A DNA stretch of 64,000 nucleotides from Robiginitalea sediminis. GTDB lineage: Bacteria; Bacteroidota; Bacteroidia; Flavobacteriales; Flavobacteriaceae. Both the position numbers and the translations under genes were made by a program. Under the pieces are notes generated by a model, which was given only the letters and a program-made list of their open reading frames with translations, searched no databases and had not been told where the DNA came from. Within the stretch, counting starts at the first letter, position 1; each line of letters starts with the position of its first letter. This document shows, piece by piece, positions 17,700 through 26,531 of the stretch. The stretch covers positions 665,558-729,557 of the forward strand of contig NZ_NGNR01000002.1 in NCBI RefSeq assembly GCF_002198115.1, read 5' to 3'.

Positions 17700-18102
17700 T
17701 GGTTGTGAGTTTACATTGGGATATCAATTGCCCCGCATCGTTGGTTACGCGTATTTCCCAGAGTTGGGTGGTCCGCCCTTTGTGGAGCAGGGAGGCACGG
17801 GCCCATACCGATCCCTCCGAGGCACTGCGCACGTGGTTGGCCGAGATCTCGATCCCGCGGACAGCGAAATTACGGGCATCCAGGAAGATGTAGGAAGCTG
17901 CGCTGGCCACGCTCTCCGCCAGGGCAACCGTGGCCCCGCCATGCAGGATGCCATCCGGTTGAAATACCTTTTTTGTAACAGGCATCCGGGCGGTGAGGAA
18001 GTCCTCCCCAACATCGGTGTATTCTATTTCGAGGGTCTCCATGAGGGTATCTTTCCGGGCCTCATTACAGATCCGCAGGATTTTTTCTTTGTATTGCTCC
18101 AT
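17677..18102 (-). CDS. menI: Hotdog-fold thioesterase, probably DHNA-CoA thioesterase (menI)
   Basis: 141 residues of the PaaI/MenI hotdog family. The active-site region ILHGGATVALAESVAS has H54, G55 and catalytic-type E63. MenI releases 1,4-dihydroxy-2-naphthoate from its CoA ester. That function is inferred from the family and from position at the head of the menF-menD run. A generic acyl-CoA thioesterase is the alternative. Confidence 0.78.
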   Translation of the reverse strand: MEQYKEKILRICNEARKDTLMETLEIEYTDVGEDFLTARMPVTKKVFQPDGILHGGATVALAESVASAASYIFLDARNFAVRGIEISANHVRSASEGSVWARASLLHKGRTTQLWEIRVTNDAGQLISQCKLTTIAIAKDH

Positions 18103-18119
18103 GCATTTTTGGATTTTTG

Positions 18120-18127
18120 CAAAGGTA
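18120..18127 (-). promoter_or_regulatory. -7 element TACCTTTG of the menI-menF-menD run
   Basis: Perfect TAnnTTTG on the minus strand, 17 bp upstream of the menI ATG, followed by an A-rich leader. Confidence 0.55.
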
Positions 18128-18144
18128 GCATTCCCCGTTTAAAA

Positions 18145-18822
18145 ATGGCCGAGAACACCCATCACAGTACCCATGAGAAATGGGTCCGGTACCAAAACCG
18201 GGCCGCTTATGCCACCCTGAACCGGCAGGGTCCGGATACCCATACCGTATGGGTGGCCTTCCACGGGATAGGCTACCTCGCCCGCTATTTCCTCAGGCAT
18301 TTCAAAACCCTTCCCAGGGAGAGGCACTACCTTATTGCACCTCAGGCGCCCTCCCTGTATTATCTGAGCGAGACCTATACCCACGTGGGAGCCTGTTGGC
18401 TAACCCGGGAGCACACCGGGGAGCACATGGGCAACCTGCTGGGGTACCTGGACCAGGTGGCTCAGGAGGAAGCCCTCGAAGAGGCTCCATCCCTCTGTCT
18501 TATGGGATACTCCCAGGGGGTGTCGGTGTTGTGTCGGTGGGTTGCCTACGGGAAGCGACAATGCGATACACTGGTCCTTTACGCTGGCCGGGTACCCGAA
18601 GAACTGGGGCCCTCGGATTTTGACCACCTCCCGGAAACCACTCGGGTAGTCCTGGTATACGGAACCCAGGATCCCTATATCCCGGAAGAGAACGTTCCAG
18701 GCCTGCTGGAACGGTACCGCGTGCTCTTTGGGAACCGCCTGCAGGTGCTGACCTTCGAGGGCGGGCATGAAATGAAGGAAGCCGTAATTGAACAAATCGC
18801 CAGGATTCATGGAAGCACTTGA
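18145..18822 (+). CDS. Alpha/beta-hydrolase, carboxylesterase/phospholipase type
   Basis: 225 residues from the ATG at 18145; the frame is open much further upstream, but that part runs through the divergent menI gene. Catalytic triad: S123 in GYSQG, D176 in YGTQDPYIP and H208 in GGHEM. The length and motif order fit the esterase/phospholipase D-like carboxylesterase group. Substrate unknown. It is divergent from menI; a MenH role is conceivable but has no support. It overlaps the next gene. Confidence 0.82.
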   Translation: MAENTHHSTHEKWVRYQNRAAYATLNRQGPDTHTVWVAFHGIGYLARYFLRHFKTLPRERHYLIAPQAPSLYYLSETYTHVGACWLTREHTGEHMGNLLGYLDQVAQEEALEEAPSLCLMGYSQGVSVLCRWVAYGKRQCDTLVLYAGRVPEELGPSDFDHLPETTRVVLVYGTQDPYIPEENVPGLLERYRVLFGNRLQVLTFEGGHEMKEAVIEQIARIHGST

Positions 18823-19348
18823 GAACGTAAGGGTCCGTTTGCTGCCCCTTACAGAAACCTATTATCCGGAATTGCAGGAAGTCGCATCCGAACCGGGGCT
18901 CGTCCGGTATTCCCCGGGCACTCTGTATACGGCAGAAGGGTTTGCGAGGTATATGGAAAAAGCCCGGAAGGATGCGGAGATGGGAGACAGCATCCCCTTT
19001 GTGATCTACGATAAAGCTGTGGAAAAAGTGGCCGGATCTACGCGCTATATGCGCATAGACCGGGCGAACCGCGTATTGGAAATAGGGGCCACCTGGATCG
19101 GCAGTGCCTTTTGGGGAACAGGCCTTAATGATGCCGTAAAGGCCCTGATGCTGGCCCAGGCCTTTGGGCCCATGGGCTTCGAAAAAGTCTGTTTCCGGAT
19201 CGATGAACGCAATATCCGTTCCCGCAAAGCCGTGGAAAAACTTGGGGCCGTCCTGGAGGGAATCCTCAGGAAGGACGTCTACCTGGACGACGGGTTTAAG
19301 CGCAATACCTGTATGTACGGTATCCTTAAAGAAGCATGGGCCGGTTAG
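18809..19348 (+). CDS. GNAT-family N-acetyltransferase (RimJ/RimL-like)
   Basis: 179 residues from the ATG at 18809, which overlaps the esterase stop by 14 bp and gives the family's usual start (LENVRVRLLPLTE); an ATG at 18788 is also in frame. GNAT features are the beta-4/alpha-3 region EIGATWIGSAFWGTGLNDAVKALML and the C-terminal NIRSRKAVEKLGAVLEGILRKDVYLDDG typical of RimJ/RimL. Acceptor unknown. Probably translated with the esterase. Confidence 0.85.
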   Translation: MEALENVRVRLLPLTETYYPELQEVASEPGLVRYSPGTLYTAEGFARYMEKARKDAEMGDSIPFVIYDKAVEKVAGSTRYMRIDRANRVLEIGATWIGSAFWGTGLNDAVKALMLAQAFGPMGFEKVCFRIDERNIRSRKAVEKLGAVLEGILRKDVYLDDGFKRNTCMYGILKEAWAG

Positions 19349-20295
19349 TTCCTTAGGCTGTCTGCTGCCACCTTTGGGGATTCGGGCTCATAATAAACCA
19401 GGGAACGCACCACATAGGTATTCTCCGGGGTGGTCACCTGGCGCACCCAGTTGGGAGGGGTCTTGCCGTCCATCTGGTAGACAAACTGCCGAACCACAGG
19501 TTCCCGGTCTCCGGTAGGGTTGGTAACCCGCTCCTGGCCTAGCAGCCCCTGGGCATCGTACTCCAGCTCCCGGACCTCCTCTGCAAAAAAGGACTCCTTT
19601 TGCGGATCGTAGCCGAAGGTGGTTTCCTTTACCAGGAGGCCTTCGGTATTTCGTATTTCCTCCACGGCCTTCTGGGGGGCACCGCCCGCATATTCCTTGG
19701 TCAGGACCACCTGGTAGGTTTGCCCGCCTTTGCGGACTTCCGATTTGCGGACAGACCGCTGAAGCTGGTCACTGAGGAAGTACGAAGTCGTGGTTTCCCC
19801 TTTCAGGGTTTCGGTTTCCACCCGGGTATCATCCACCCCCTGGGGGGTGGCATGTACAATCCGGCTGAGAGTCCCGTCCGGAGTATACGTAAAGTCCACT
19901 TGCTCCCGTATAGTCCTGTCATAGGAAAGGATTGTTTCGGTAAGCATTTTGCCATCGGCACTGTCCCGCTCGTAGAAATGGGCTATGGAAATCTGCGGGT
20001 CGAAGGTCCCCCCCCGGTAGGCTTCGTCCCGGCGCTCATAGAGGATCCCATCCCGGAACCGGTAATAGGTAATATCGTAATCCTCTTCGTTGTACTGGGT
20101 AAGGGACTTCAGAAGCCGTCCTTCCCGGTCGAATTCAAAACGCTCCTCCCCGTAAGAAGCTTTCACCACACAGGTGCGGACAGGGCCCCGGAGCTGGAAA
20201 TCGCGGAGGGAAAACTGCTCGGGTTGCTGGGCATGCCCCCCCTGGGGGAGTGCGATTAAAAAAAGAAGCAAGAGGAATGGGTAGTGTTTTTCCAT
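19345..20295 (-). CDS. Secreted beta-rich protein with YD/RHS-like strands
   Basis: 316 residues, signal peptide 1-22 (LLFLIALPQGGHA). The mature part is a series of short strands with Tyr-Asp and Asp-Gly turns (FEFDREGRLLKSLTQYNE, VDFTYTPDGTLSRI, LEYDAQGLL), resembling degenerate RHS/YD repeats. I do not recognise a specific family. It has no enzymatic motif. It overlaps the convergent acetyltransferase by 4 bp. Confidence 0.65.
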   Translation of the reverse strand: MEKHYPFLLLLFLIALPQGGHAQQPEQFSLRDFQLRGPVRTCVVKASYGEERFEFDREGRLLKSLTQYNEEDYDITYYRFRDGILYERRDEAYRGGTFDPQISIAHFYERDSADGKMLTETILSYDRTIREQVDFTYTPDGTLSRIVHATPQGVDDTRVETETLKGETTTSYFLSDQLQRSVRKSEVRKGGQTYQVVLTKEYAGGAPQKAVEEIRNTEGLLVKETTFGYDPQKESFFAEEVRELEYDAQGLLGQERVTNPTGDREPVVRQFVYQMDGKTPPNWVRQVTTPENTYVVRSLVYYEPESPKVAADSLRN

Positions 20296-20342
20296 ACAGT
20301 AAAAGTAACGGTTACACCCCTAACCCGGAACAAAAGCCGAGC

Positions 20343-20373
20343 CAAAAAAAAGAGGGCGGGAAACCCGCCCTCT
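20343..20373 (-). terminator. Terminator of dnaK
   Basis: On the minus strand, a perfect 10-bp GC-rich stem (AGAGGGCGGG at 20351-20360 and its complement at 20364-20373) with a 3-nt loop, followed by a run of T. It lies 28 bp beyond the dnaK stop. Confidence 0.9.
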
Positions 20374-20400
20374 TCTATAACGATCCCAAAGGATGCTTTC

Positions 20401-22308
20401 TTATTTGACTTCCTCGAAATCTACGTCTTCCACGTTGTCACCCTGCTGGGTACCTTCGGCGGAAGATGCGCCTGCATCCGGGCCGGGAGCACCCTGCTGG
20501 GCTTCGGCCTGGGCCTTGTAGAGCTCCTCGGAAGCGGCCTTCCAGGCCTCGTTGATCCCGTCCAGGGCCGGTTGGATCTGGTCGAGGTCTTTGGTCTCAT
20601 AGGCCTTCTTGAGGGTTTCCAGGGCTGCTTCGATCTTGGATTTATTGTCCGCGGAAAGCTTTTCCCCGAATTCGGAAAGCTGCTTCTCCGTCTGGAAGAT
20701 CATACCGTCTGCCTCGTTGAGTTTGTCCACCTTTTCCTTGGCTTTCTTATCGGCTTCGGCATTGGCCTCTGCTTCGGATTTCATCCGTTGGATTTCCTCT
20801 TCGGTAAGGCCGGAGGAAGCTTCAATCCGGATGTCCTGGGTTTTGCCCGTAGCCTTGTCCGTGGCGGAGACCTTGATGATACCGTTGGCATCTATATCGA
20901 AGGTTACCTCGATTTGAGGCGTACCGCGCGGGGCCGGAGGAATACCATCCAGGTGAAAGCGTCCGATGGTTTTGTTGTCGGTGGCCATGGGGCGTTCCCC
21001 CTGCAGGACGTGGATCTCCACGGAGGGCTGGTTATCTGCCGCGGTGGAGAAAATCTGCGATTTTTTGGTCGGGATGGTGGTGTTGGACTCAATCAGCTTG
21101 GTCATAACCCCACCCATGGTTTCGATACCCAGGGAAAGGGGGGTTACATCCAGCAGGAGGACATCCTTAACATCTCCGGTGAGGACCCCGCCCTGGATGG
21201 CCGCACCGATAGCCACCACTTCGTCCGGGTTAACCCCTTTGGAGGGTTTCTTACCGAAGAATTTCTCCACGGCCTCCTGTACAGCAGGAATCCGGGTAGA
21301 TCCCCCTACGAGGATGATCTCATCGATATCGCTCTTGTTCAGGCCTGCCGACTTCAGGGCCGCGCTGCACGGGTCTATGGTACGCTTGACCAGGTCGGCG
21401 ATCAGTTGCTCGAACTTGGCGCGGGAAAGGCTCCTGACCAGGTGCTTGGGGCCAGAGGCCGTAGCGGTGATATAGGGCAGGTTGATTTCGGTCTGGGTGG
21501 AGGAGGACAATTCAATCTTGGCCTTTTCCGCGGCTTCCCGCAGGCGTTGCAAGGCCATGGGGTCCTGCCTCAGGTCCATGGATTCCTCGGTTTTGAATTC
21601 CTCGGCCAGCCAGTCAATAATTTTTTGGTCTACATCGTCCCCGCCCAGGTGGGTATCCCCATCGGTGGCAAGAACTTCAAAAACGCCGTCCCCGAGCTCC
21701 AGGATGGAGACATCATGGGTACCCCCACCAAAGTCGAAGACCACGATTTTCTGGTCTTTATCCTTTTTATCCAGGCCATAGGCCAGAGAGGCTGCGGTAG
21801 GTTCGTTGATGATCCGCTCCACCTTGAGGCCCGCAATTTCGCCGGCTTCCTTGGTGGCCTGCCGCTGAGAATCGTTAAAGTAGGCCGGAACGGTGATTAC
21901 CGCGCGGCTTACGCTTTGGCCGAGGTAGTCCTCAGCCGTCTTTTTCATTTTCTGAAGGACCATGGCAGAGAGCTCCTGGGGCGTATACAGGCGTCCGTCG
22001 ATATCTACCCTGGGGGTGTCATTGTCTCCCTTAACCACTTTATAGGGTACCCGTTCTGCCTCCGTCTTGGATTCGGAGTACTTGTTCCCCATAAAACGCT
22101 TTATGGAATAAATGGTTTTATGCGGGTTGGTAATGGCCTGCCGTTTGGCTGGGTCCCCCACCTTGATCTCGCCTCCTTCCACGAAGGCGATCACCGACGG
22201 GGTGGTGCGTTTCCCTTCGGCATTGGGGATTACCACGGGTTCGTTACCCTCCATTACGGAGACGCAGGAGTTTGTGGTACCTAAGTCAATTCCGATAATC
22301 TTACTCAT
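20401..22308 (-). CDS. dnaK: Hsp70 chaperone DnaK
   Basis: 635 residues, normal for DnaK. Phosphate-1 loop [11 protein letters not shown] at 5-15, [24 protein letters not shown], the linker [16 protein letters not shown], the substrate-binding domain, and the acidic C-terminus ending [10 protein letters not shown]. It refolds proteins with DnaJ and GrpE in the cytoplasm; neither partner is in the window. A TGACA-N3-TGTCA palindrome lies about 80 bp upstream and a strong terminator follows. Confidence 0.97.
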   Translation of the reverse strand: MSKIIGIDLGTTNSCVSVMEGNEPVVIPNAEGKRTTPSVIAFVEGGEIKVGDPAKRQAITNPHKTIYSIKRFMGNKYSESKTEAERVPYKVVKGDNDTPRVDIDGRLYTPQELSAMVLQKMKKTAEDYLGQSVSRAVITVPAYFNDSQRQATKEAGEIAGLKVERIINEPTAASLAYGLDKKDKDQKIVVFDFGGGTHDVSILELGDGVFEVLATDGDTHLGGDDVDQKIIDWLAEEFKTEESMDLRQDPMALQRLREAAEKAKIELSSSTQTEINLPYITATASGPKHLVRSLSRAKFEQLIADLVKRTIDPCSAALKSAGLNKSDIDEIILVGGSTRIPAVQEAVEKFFGKKPSKGVNPDEVVAIGAAIQGGVLTGDVKDVLLLDVTPLSLGIETMGGVMTKLIESNTTIPTKKSQIFSTAADNQPSVEIHVLQGERPMATDNKTIGRFHLDGIPPAPRGTPQIEVTFDIDANGIIKVSATDKATGKTQDIRIEASSGLTEEEIQRMKSEAEANAEADKKAKEKVDKLNEADGMIFQTEKQLSEFGEKLSADNKSKIEAALETLKKAYETKDLDQIQPALDGINEAWKAASEELYKAQAEAQQGAPGPDAGASSAEGTQQGDNVEDVDFEEVK

Positions 22309-22387
22309 TATGCTGTGCTTATGATTCGTGATTTGATTTCAAACTTTCGCTAAAGGGGTGTCAAACAATATGCCAATGCCGCAAAAC

Positions 22388-22400
22388 TGACAGACTGTCA
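22388..22400. promoter_or_regulatory. TGACA-gac-TGTCA palindrome between dnaK and sdaA
   Basis: Perfect 5-bp inverted repeat with a 3-bp centre, 79 bp before the dnaK ATG and 86 bp before sdaA. It is a candidate operator, perhaps for heat-shock control of dnaK; I cannot identify the regulator. Confidence 0.4.
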
Positions 22401-22474
22401 TTCTGCAGGTAATTTTTAAAATTCGATACGTTTTACAAACGCAAAGGCTTTGTACCTTAGCCTGGCCGTTTGAA

Positions 22475-22482
22475 AAAGGAGG
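22475..22482 (+). promoter_or_regulatory. Strong Shine-Dalgarno site of L-serine dehydratase
   Basis: AAAGGAGG lies 4 bp before the ATG at 22487. Good Shine-Dalgarno sites are scarce in this window, so this one is exceptional and fixes the start. Confidence 0.7.
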
Positions 22483-22486
22483 CAAC

Positions 22487-23911
22487 ATGGAATGCATCAG
22501 CGTTTTTGACATGCTCAAAGTTGGGGTTGGCCCATCGAGTTCCCATACCCTGGGGCCCTGGAGGGCTGCCCAGCGGTTCCTTTCCGCTTTGGAGCCCCTG
22601 GGCGGGCTGCCGCAGGTGCGCAAGGTTCAGGTAGAACTCTACGGCTCCCTCTCCCTTACCGGGAAAGGGCATGCCACGGATACTGCCATTTTAATGGGGC
22701 TTTGCGGCACCGATCCGGAGACTGTGCCCGTGGCCGAGATCGGCCCCACCCTTTCCGCAATAAAAGACACCCGGAAATTACCGCTCGGGGGCGTTGCGGA
22801 GATCGCCTTCGACCCGGAAAAAGACCTGGCATTCCGGCGGAAATTCCTGCCGTTCCACGCCAATGGGATGACCTTTACAGCCCACCTCGAAAATGGGAAG
22901 GTCGTTTCCGAAACCTATTACTCTATAGGAGGTGGATTTGTGGTGCAGGAGGAGCGCAAACGCGCCAAACGCAAGGAGAAGGCTTTTAACGCATTCCCCT
23001 GCCCCATCTCGACCGGGGCCGAGTTGCTGCAATACTGCAACAAGCGAAACCTCCCGATTTCCGGGGTTGTCATGGAAAATGAACGCTCGCTTCGCTCGGA
23101 TGCGGAAATTGATGCGGGACTGCAGCGGATCTGGGATACCATGCTGGAGTCCGTCTACGAAGGCTGCCATAAAGGGGGTACCCTACCCGGGGGTCTCAAT
23201 GTGAAGCGAAGGGCCCCTGAGATGTACGAAAAGCTCAAAGGGGACCGGCCTTACTCCGGGCCAAAGGACTGGCCGGCCTCCATCCGCAAGACCCGGGTGC
23301 GGTTTCGTGAAATCCTTAAATGGGTCAGCTGCTTTGCCCTTAGCGTCAATGAGGTCAATGCAAGCCTGGGCCGTATTGTTACGGCACCCACCAATGGCAG
23401 CGCCGGGGTAATCCCCGCGGTTTTGATGTATTACCTGGTTATCGAGAACCACAAGGCGGGGTTCGAAGAAATCAAAAAGTTCCTGCTGGTGGCCAGCGAA
23501 ATCGGCAGCCTGTTCAAAAAAGGAGCGACCATATCGGCCGCGATGGGTGGCTGCCAGGCCGAAATAGGCGTTTCCTCCGCCATGGCGGCCGGCGCCCTTA
23601 CCGAGTTGCTGGGCGGAACCCCGGAACAAGTACTGGTGGCAGCAGAAATCGCCATGGAACACCACCTGGGGCTCACCTGCGACCCTATTGGGGGCCTGGT
23701 CCAGGTACCGTGCATCGAGCGGAATTCCATGGGAGCCATCAAGGCGATCAACGCCGCGGAACTGGCCCTGGACTGCGATCCGGCCAGCACCAAGGTACCC
23801 TTCGACAAAGTGGTGCAAACCATGTGGGATACCGCCCGGGACATGCACAAGAAGTACAAGGAAACCTCCAAGGGAGGCCTGGCGGTAAGTGTCAGCCTCA
23901 GCGACTGCTAA
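22487..23911 (+). CDS. sdaA: L-serine ammonia-lyase, iron-sulfur type (sdaA)
   Basis: 474 residues, single-chain type with fused beta and alpha parts. Opens [17 protein letters not shown]. The [4Fe-4S] cysteines are C356 (GGCQAEIG), C398 (LTCDPIGG) and C409 (VPCIERNS), with the 42- and 11-residue spacing I recall for the Legionella enzyme. The last residue is Cys (C474), fitting the C-terminal tail that contacts the cluster there. It converts L-serine to pyruvate and ammonia. glyA, at 48276-49550, is not linked. Its stop overlaps the convergent gene. Confidence 0.93.
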   Translation: MECISVFDMLKVGVGPSSSHTLGPWRAAQRFLSALEPLGGLPQVRKVQVELYGSLSLTGKGHATDTAILMGLCGTDPETVPVAEIGPTLSAIKDTRKLPLGGVAEIAFDPEKDLAFRRKFLPFHANGMTFTAHLENGKVVSETYYSIGGGFVVQEERKRAKRKEKAFNAFPCPISTGAELLQYCNKRNLPISGVVMENERSLRSDAEIDAGLQRIWDTMLESVYEGCHKGGTLPGGLNVKRRAPEMYEKLKGDRPYSGPKDWPASIRKTRVRFREILKWVSCFALSVNEVNASLGRIVTAPTNGSAGVIPAVLMYYLVIENHKAGFEEIKKFLLVASEIGSLFKKGATISAAMGGCQAEIGVSSAMAAGALTELLGGTPEQVLVAAEIAMEHHLGLTCDPIGGLVQVPCIERNSMGAIKAINAAELALDCDPASTKVPFDKVVQTMWDTARDMHKKYKETSKGGLAVSVSLSDC

Positions 23912-24378
23912 CCTTCCCCCCCTGTTTCGCATCCCTCGCGACGCCGGGTATCTATAAGGGATACCAGGCGCCAGCGCCCCTCCATCCGCACAAAGTGGAA
24001 GGAATTGACCCCGCAATGGGAGAAGCCCCCCCGAAGGTAAAAGGCATAGGGCGTCCAGGCGTGGGCCATGGGGCCATCTACCTGTATGTGGTACTCCAGC
24101 AGGCGTTCCTCAATGGCCACAGAATCCGGGATCCCGGCCAGAGAGGCGAGAAAGTCTCCGGCAGCTTCCTTGCGCAGGACCACCTCCCCTTCCCGGCTCA
24201 GGCCCACACTCTGCAGGACCATGTCCGCTGCCAGCATTTCCCGGATACGGGTGGTGTCCCGGTCGTGGAAGGCTTCAAAAAAGGCGTCGATGGCGGCTTT
24301 TACCTCTGCTTCGGGTTCTGCCTGGGCAACGGCTCCGGCGGTAAAGGCCATAAGAAGTAAAAGGAGGAATCGTTTCAT
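23908..24378 (-). CDS. Secreted SnoaL/NTF2-like protein
   Basis: 156 residues, signal peptide 1-18 ([15 protein letters not shown]). The mature part has the cone-shaped NTF2-like pattern: [29 protein letters not shown], and [16 protein letters not shown] at the end. Such proteins may be enzymes or binding folds and I can assign no reaction. It converges with sdaA (4-bp overlap) and is divergent from panB. Confidence 0.75.
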   Translation of the reverse strand: MKRFLLLLLMAFTAGAVAQAEPEAEVKAAIDAFFEAFHDRDTTRIREMLAADMVLQSVGLSREGEVVLRKEAAGDFLASLAGIPDSVAIEERLLEYHIQVDGPMAHAWTPYAFYLRGGFSHCGVNSFHFVRMEGRWRLVSLIDTRRREGCETGGEG

Positions 24379-24395
24379 GACGGGTTGTTTTTACC

Positions 24396-24403
24396 CAAAA
24401 GTA
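24396..24403 (-). promoter_or_regulatory. -7 element TACTTTTG of the NTF2-like gene
   Basis: Perfect TAnnTTTG on the minus strand, 17 bp before the ATG at 24378. GTTG at 24423-24426 (minus) lies 19 bp upstream as a 3-of-4 match to the -33 TTTG. Confidence 0.6.
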
Positions 24404-24453
24404 ACGGATTTTTCAGGTGTGGCAACAGGCTGGGCCATCGACTCAGAAATACG

Positions 24454-24461
24454 TACTTTTG
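24454..24461 (+). promoter_or_regulatory. -7 element TACTTTTG of panB
   Basis: Perfect TAnnTTTG, 17 bp before the ATG at 24479. It supports that start over the longer open frame upstream. Confidence 0.6.
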
Positions 24462-24478
24462 GGCAAAACCGCTCGCCC

Positions 24479-25297
24479 ATGTCTGCATCCCGAAAAGAAT
24501 TCAAACGGGTCACCGTTAAGTCCCTTGTTGAAATGAAACAACAGCGGGAGAAGATTTCCATGCTTACCGCCTACGATTATTCCATGGCTAAAATCGTGGA
24601 TAATGCACAGGTGGACGTGATCCTGGTGGGTGACTCCGCCAGCAATACCATGGCCGGGCACGAAACGACCCTCCCCATCACACTGGACCAGATGATATAC
24701 CACGCATCCTCAGTGATACGGGCCGTTCAGCGCGCCCTGGTGGTAGTAGATTTGCCGTTCGGATCCTACCAGAGCGACCCCAAGGAAGCCCTGCGCTCGG
24801 CCATCCGGATCATGAAGGAAAGCGGGGCCCATGCCGTAAAACTCGAAGGGGGCGAAGAAGTAAAGGAATCCGTGAAGCGAATCCTCAATGCCGGGATCCC
24901 GGTCATGGGACACCTTGGACTTACCCCTCAGAGCATTTATAAGTTTGGTACCTACACCGTCCGCGCCAGGGAAAAAGAAGAAGCCAAAAAACTCATACGG
25001 GATGCCAAACTCCTGGAAAGTCTGGGGTGTTTTGCCGTGGTACTTGAGAAGATTCCTGCCGAGCTGACCAAGATCGTATCGGAGGAAATCACAATCCCGA
25101 CCATCGGGATTGGCGCCGGGGCAGATGCCGACGGCCAGGTCCTGGTCATACACGACCTTTTGGGGATGACCCATGAGTTTAACCCGCGCTTTCTGAGGCG
25201 CTACATGAACCTGTACGATGAAATGGGTGCAGCCATTGGCCAGTATGTTGCCGATGTAAAGTCCAAAGACTTCCCCAGCGATAAGGAACAGTACTGA
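24479..25297 (+). CDS. panB: 3-Methyl-2-oxobutanoate hydroxymethyltransferase (panB)
   Basis: 272 residues (E. coli 264). Family motifs: [25 protein letters not shown] with the Mg-binding Asp, [46 protein letters not shown]. It adds a hydroxymethyl group from methylene-tetrahydrofolate to 2-oxoisovalerate, the first pantothenate step. The frame is open far upstream, but the promoter at 24454 and the family start fix 24479. lspA follows at once. Confidence 0.95.
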   Translation: MSASRKEFKRVTVKSLVEMKQQREKISMLTAYDYSMAKIVDNAQVDVILVGDSASNTMAGHETTLPITLDQMIYHASSVIRAVQRALVVVDLPFGSYQSDPKEALRSAIRIMKESGAHAVKLEGGEEVKESVKRILNAGIPVMGHLGLTPQSIYKFGTYTVRAREKEEAKKLIRDAKLLESLGCFAVVLEKIPAELTKIVSEEITIPTIGIGAGADADGQVLVIHDLLGMTHEFNPRFLRRYMNLYDEMGAAIGQYVADVKSKDFPSDKEQY

Positions 25298-25304
25298 TTT
25301 GACT

Positions 25305-25808
25305 ATGTCTGCCCCATCTACCCGACTTACGAAGGTATTGCTACTCCTGTTTATCGCCCTGAATGTCCTGGTGGACCAATGGAGTAAGGAAGCGGTCCGC
25401 CGTGAGGTGGAACCCCGCTCTTACAAAGAGATAGCGGGCCCGGCCTTTATCCTGACCCGGGTGGAGAATACCGGGGCCTTCCTGGGGATGGGGCAGGATT
25501 GGAACCCCCTGGTCAAGCGGATATTCCTGCAGGGCGTCCCCCTGGCCCTGATGCTCTTCCTGATGTACCGGCTTTTACAGCACCCCGGTAATAACCGGCT
25601 GTTGGCCATCGGGCTCTGTTGCATTATTGGCGGGGGCCTGGGCAACCTGTGGGACCGGTTTTACCTGGGCGAGGTCACCGACTTTTTTCAATTGCGTTTC
25701 GGGGTGGTACGTACCGGCATCTTTAATATGGCGGACGTTTCGGTGAGCGTGGGGCTGTTATTGGTGGTGATCGCCTATTTCCGGTACCGAAAACCCCAGG
25801 AGGCCTGA
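25305..25808 (+). CDS. lspA: Lipoprotein signal peptidase (lspA)
   Basis: 167 residues from the ATG at 25305 (a TTG lies two codons upstream). Four membrane helices and the catalytic aspartates D126 (GEVTDFF) and D144 (FNMAD), with VENTGAFLG and GGGLGNLWDR. It cleaves prolipoproteins in the inner membrane; many genes here encode lipoproteins. 7 bp after panB, and its stop shares a base with the next ATG. Confidence 0.95.
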   Translation: MSAPSTRLTKVLLLLFIALNVLVDQWSKEAVRREVEPRSYKEIAGPAFILTRVENTGAFLGMGQDWNPLVKRIFLQGVPLALMLFLMYRLLQHPGNNRLLAIGLCCIIGGGLGNLWDRFYLGEVTDFFQLRFGVVRTGIFNMADVSVSVGLLLVVIAYFRYRKPQEA

Positions 25809-26506
25809 TGGAGCGCGAAAGGAGCAGCCCGGAGACCCTCAGGGTACTCTACGAGGACAACCACCTGATTGCCGTATGGAAGCGCGCCGGGGATATCGTC
25901 CAGGGTGACAAAACCGGCGACACCCCTTTGCCAGAAGTGGTCAAAGCCTATCTGAAAATGAAATACGACAAGCCCGGAGCGGTTTTCCTGGGGGTGGTGC
26001 ACCGCCTGGACCGCCCCACCACGGGGATCGTGGTATTTGCCCGAACCTCCAAAGCCTTGTCGCGGATGAATGCCCTCTTTGCGGGCAGCGATATCTCCAA
26101 GACCTACTGGGCGGTAACCTCCGGGGCACCCCCACAGGCCGAAGGCAAGCTGGAGCACTGGCTCTTCCGCAACACCAAACAAAACAAGTCCTACGCCTAT
26201 GAGGCGGACGGTCCCGGGCGCAAACACGCCCGGCTCACCTACCGGCACCTCAAGGCGCTGGAGCGGTACCACCTGCTGGAGATCCGGCTGGAGACCGGGC
26301 GGCACCACCAGATCCGGGCCCAATTGGCTGCCATAGGGTGCATCATTAAGGGAGACCTGAAATACGGGGCCGCGCGCAGCAACCCGGATGGCAGCATCCA
26401 TCTGCACGCCAGGGAACTGGAATTCACCCACCCGGTCCGAAAAGAACCGGTCCGGATCCTGGCACCCCTCCCGGATGACCCGGTCTGGGATGCCTGCAAG
26501 GGGTAG
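25808..26506 (+). CDS. RluA-family pseudouridine synthase
   Basis: 232 residues, short for RluA and without an S4 domain. Catalytic motif HRLDRPTTGIVVFART with D68 as nucleophile, later GRHHQIRAQLA. It makes pseudouridine in rRNA or tRNA; the target cannot be told. Start and lspA stop overlap (TGATG), so the two are translationally coupled. Confidence 0.9.
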   Translation: MERERSSPETLRVLYEDNHLIAVWKRAGDIVQGDKTGDTPLPEVVKAYLKMKYDKPGAVFLGVVHRLDRPTTGIVVFARTSKALSRMNALFAGSDISKTYWAVTSGAPPQAEGKLEHWLFRNTKQNKSYAYEADGPGRKHARLTYRHLKALERYHLLEIRLETGRHHQIRAQLAAIGCIIKGDLKYGAARSNPDGSIHLHARELEFTHPVRKEPVRILAPLPDDPVWDACKG

Positions 26507-26531
26507 GCCGAATTGCCTATCTTAGGTTTCC

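Noticed and set aside
20284-22284. Open frame of 666 codons opposite dnaK on the plus strand
   Set aside because: Long antisense frames opposite dnaK are a known by-product of codon bias in GC-rich dnaK genes; it has no family resemblance and dnaK is certain.
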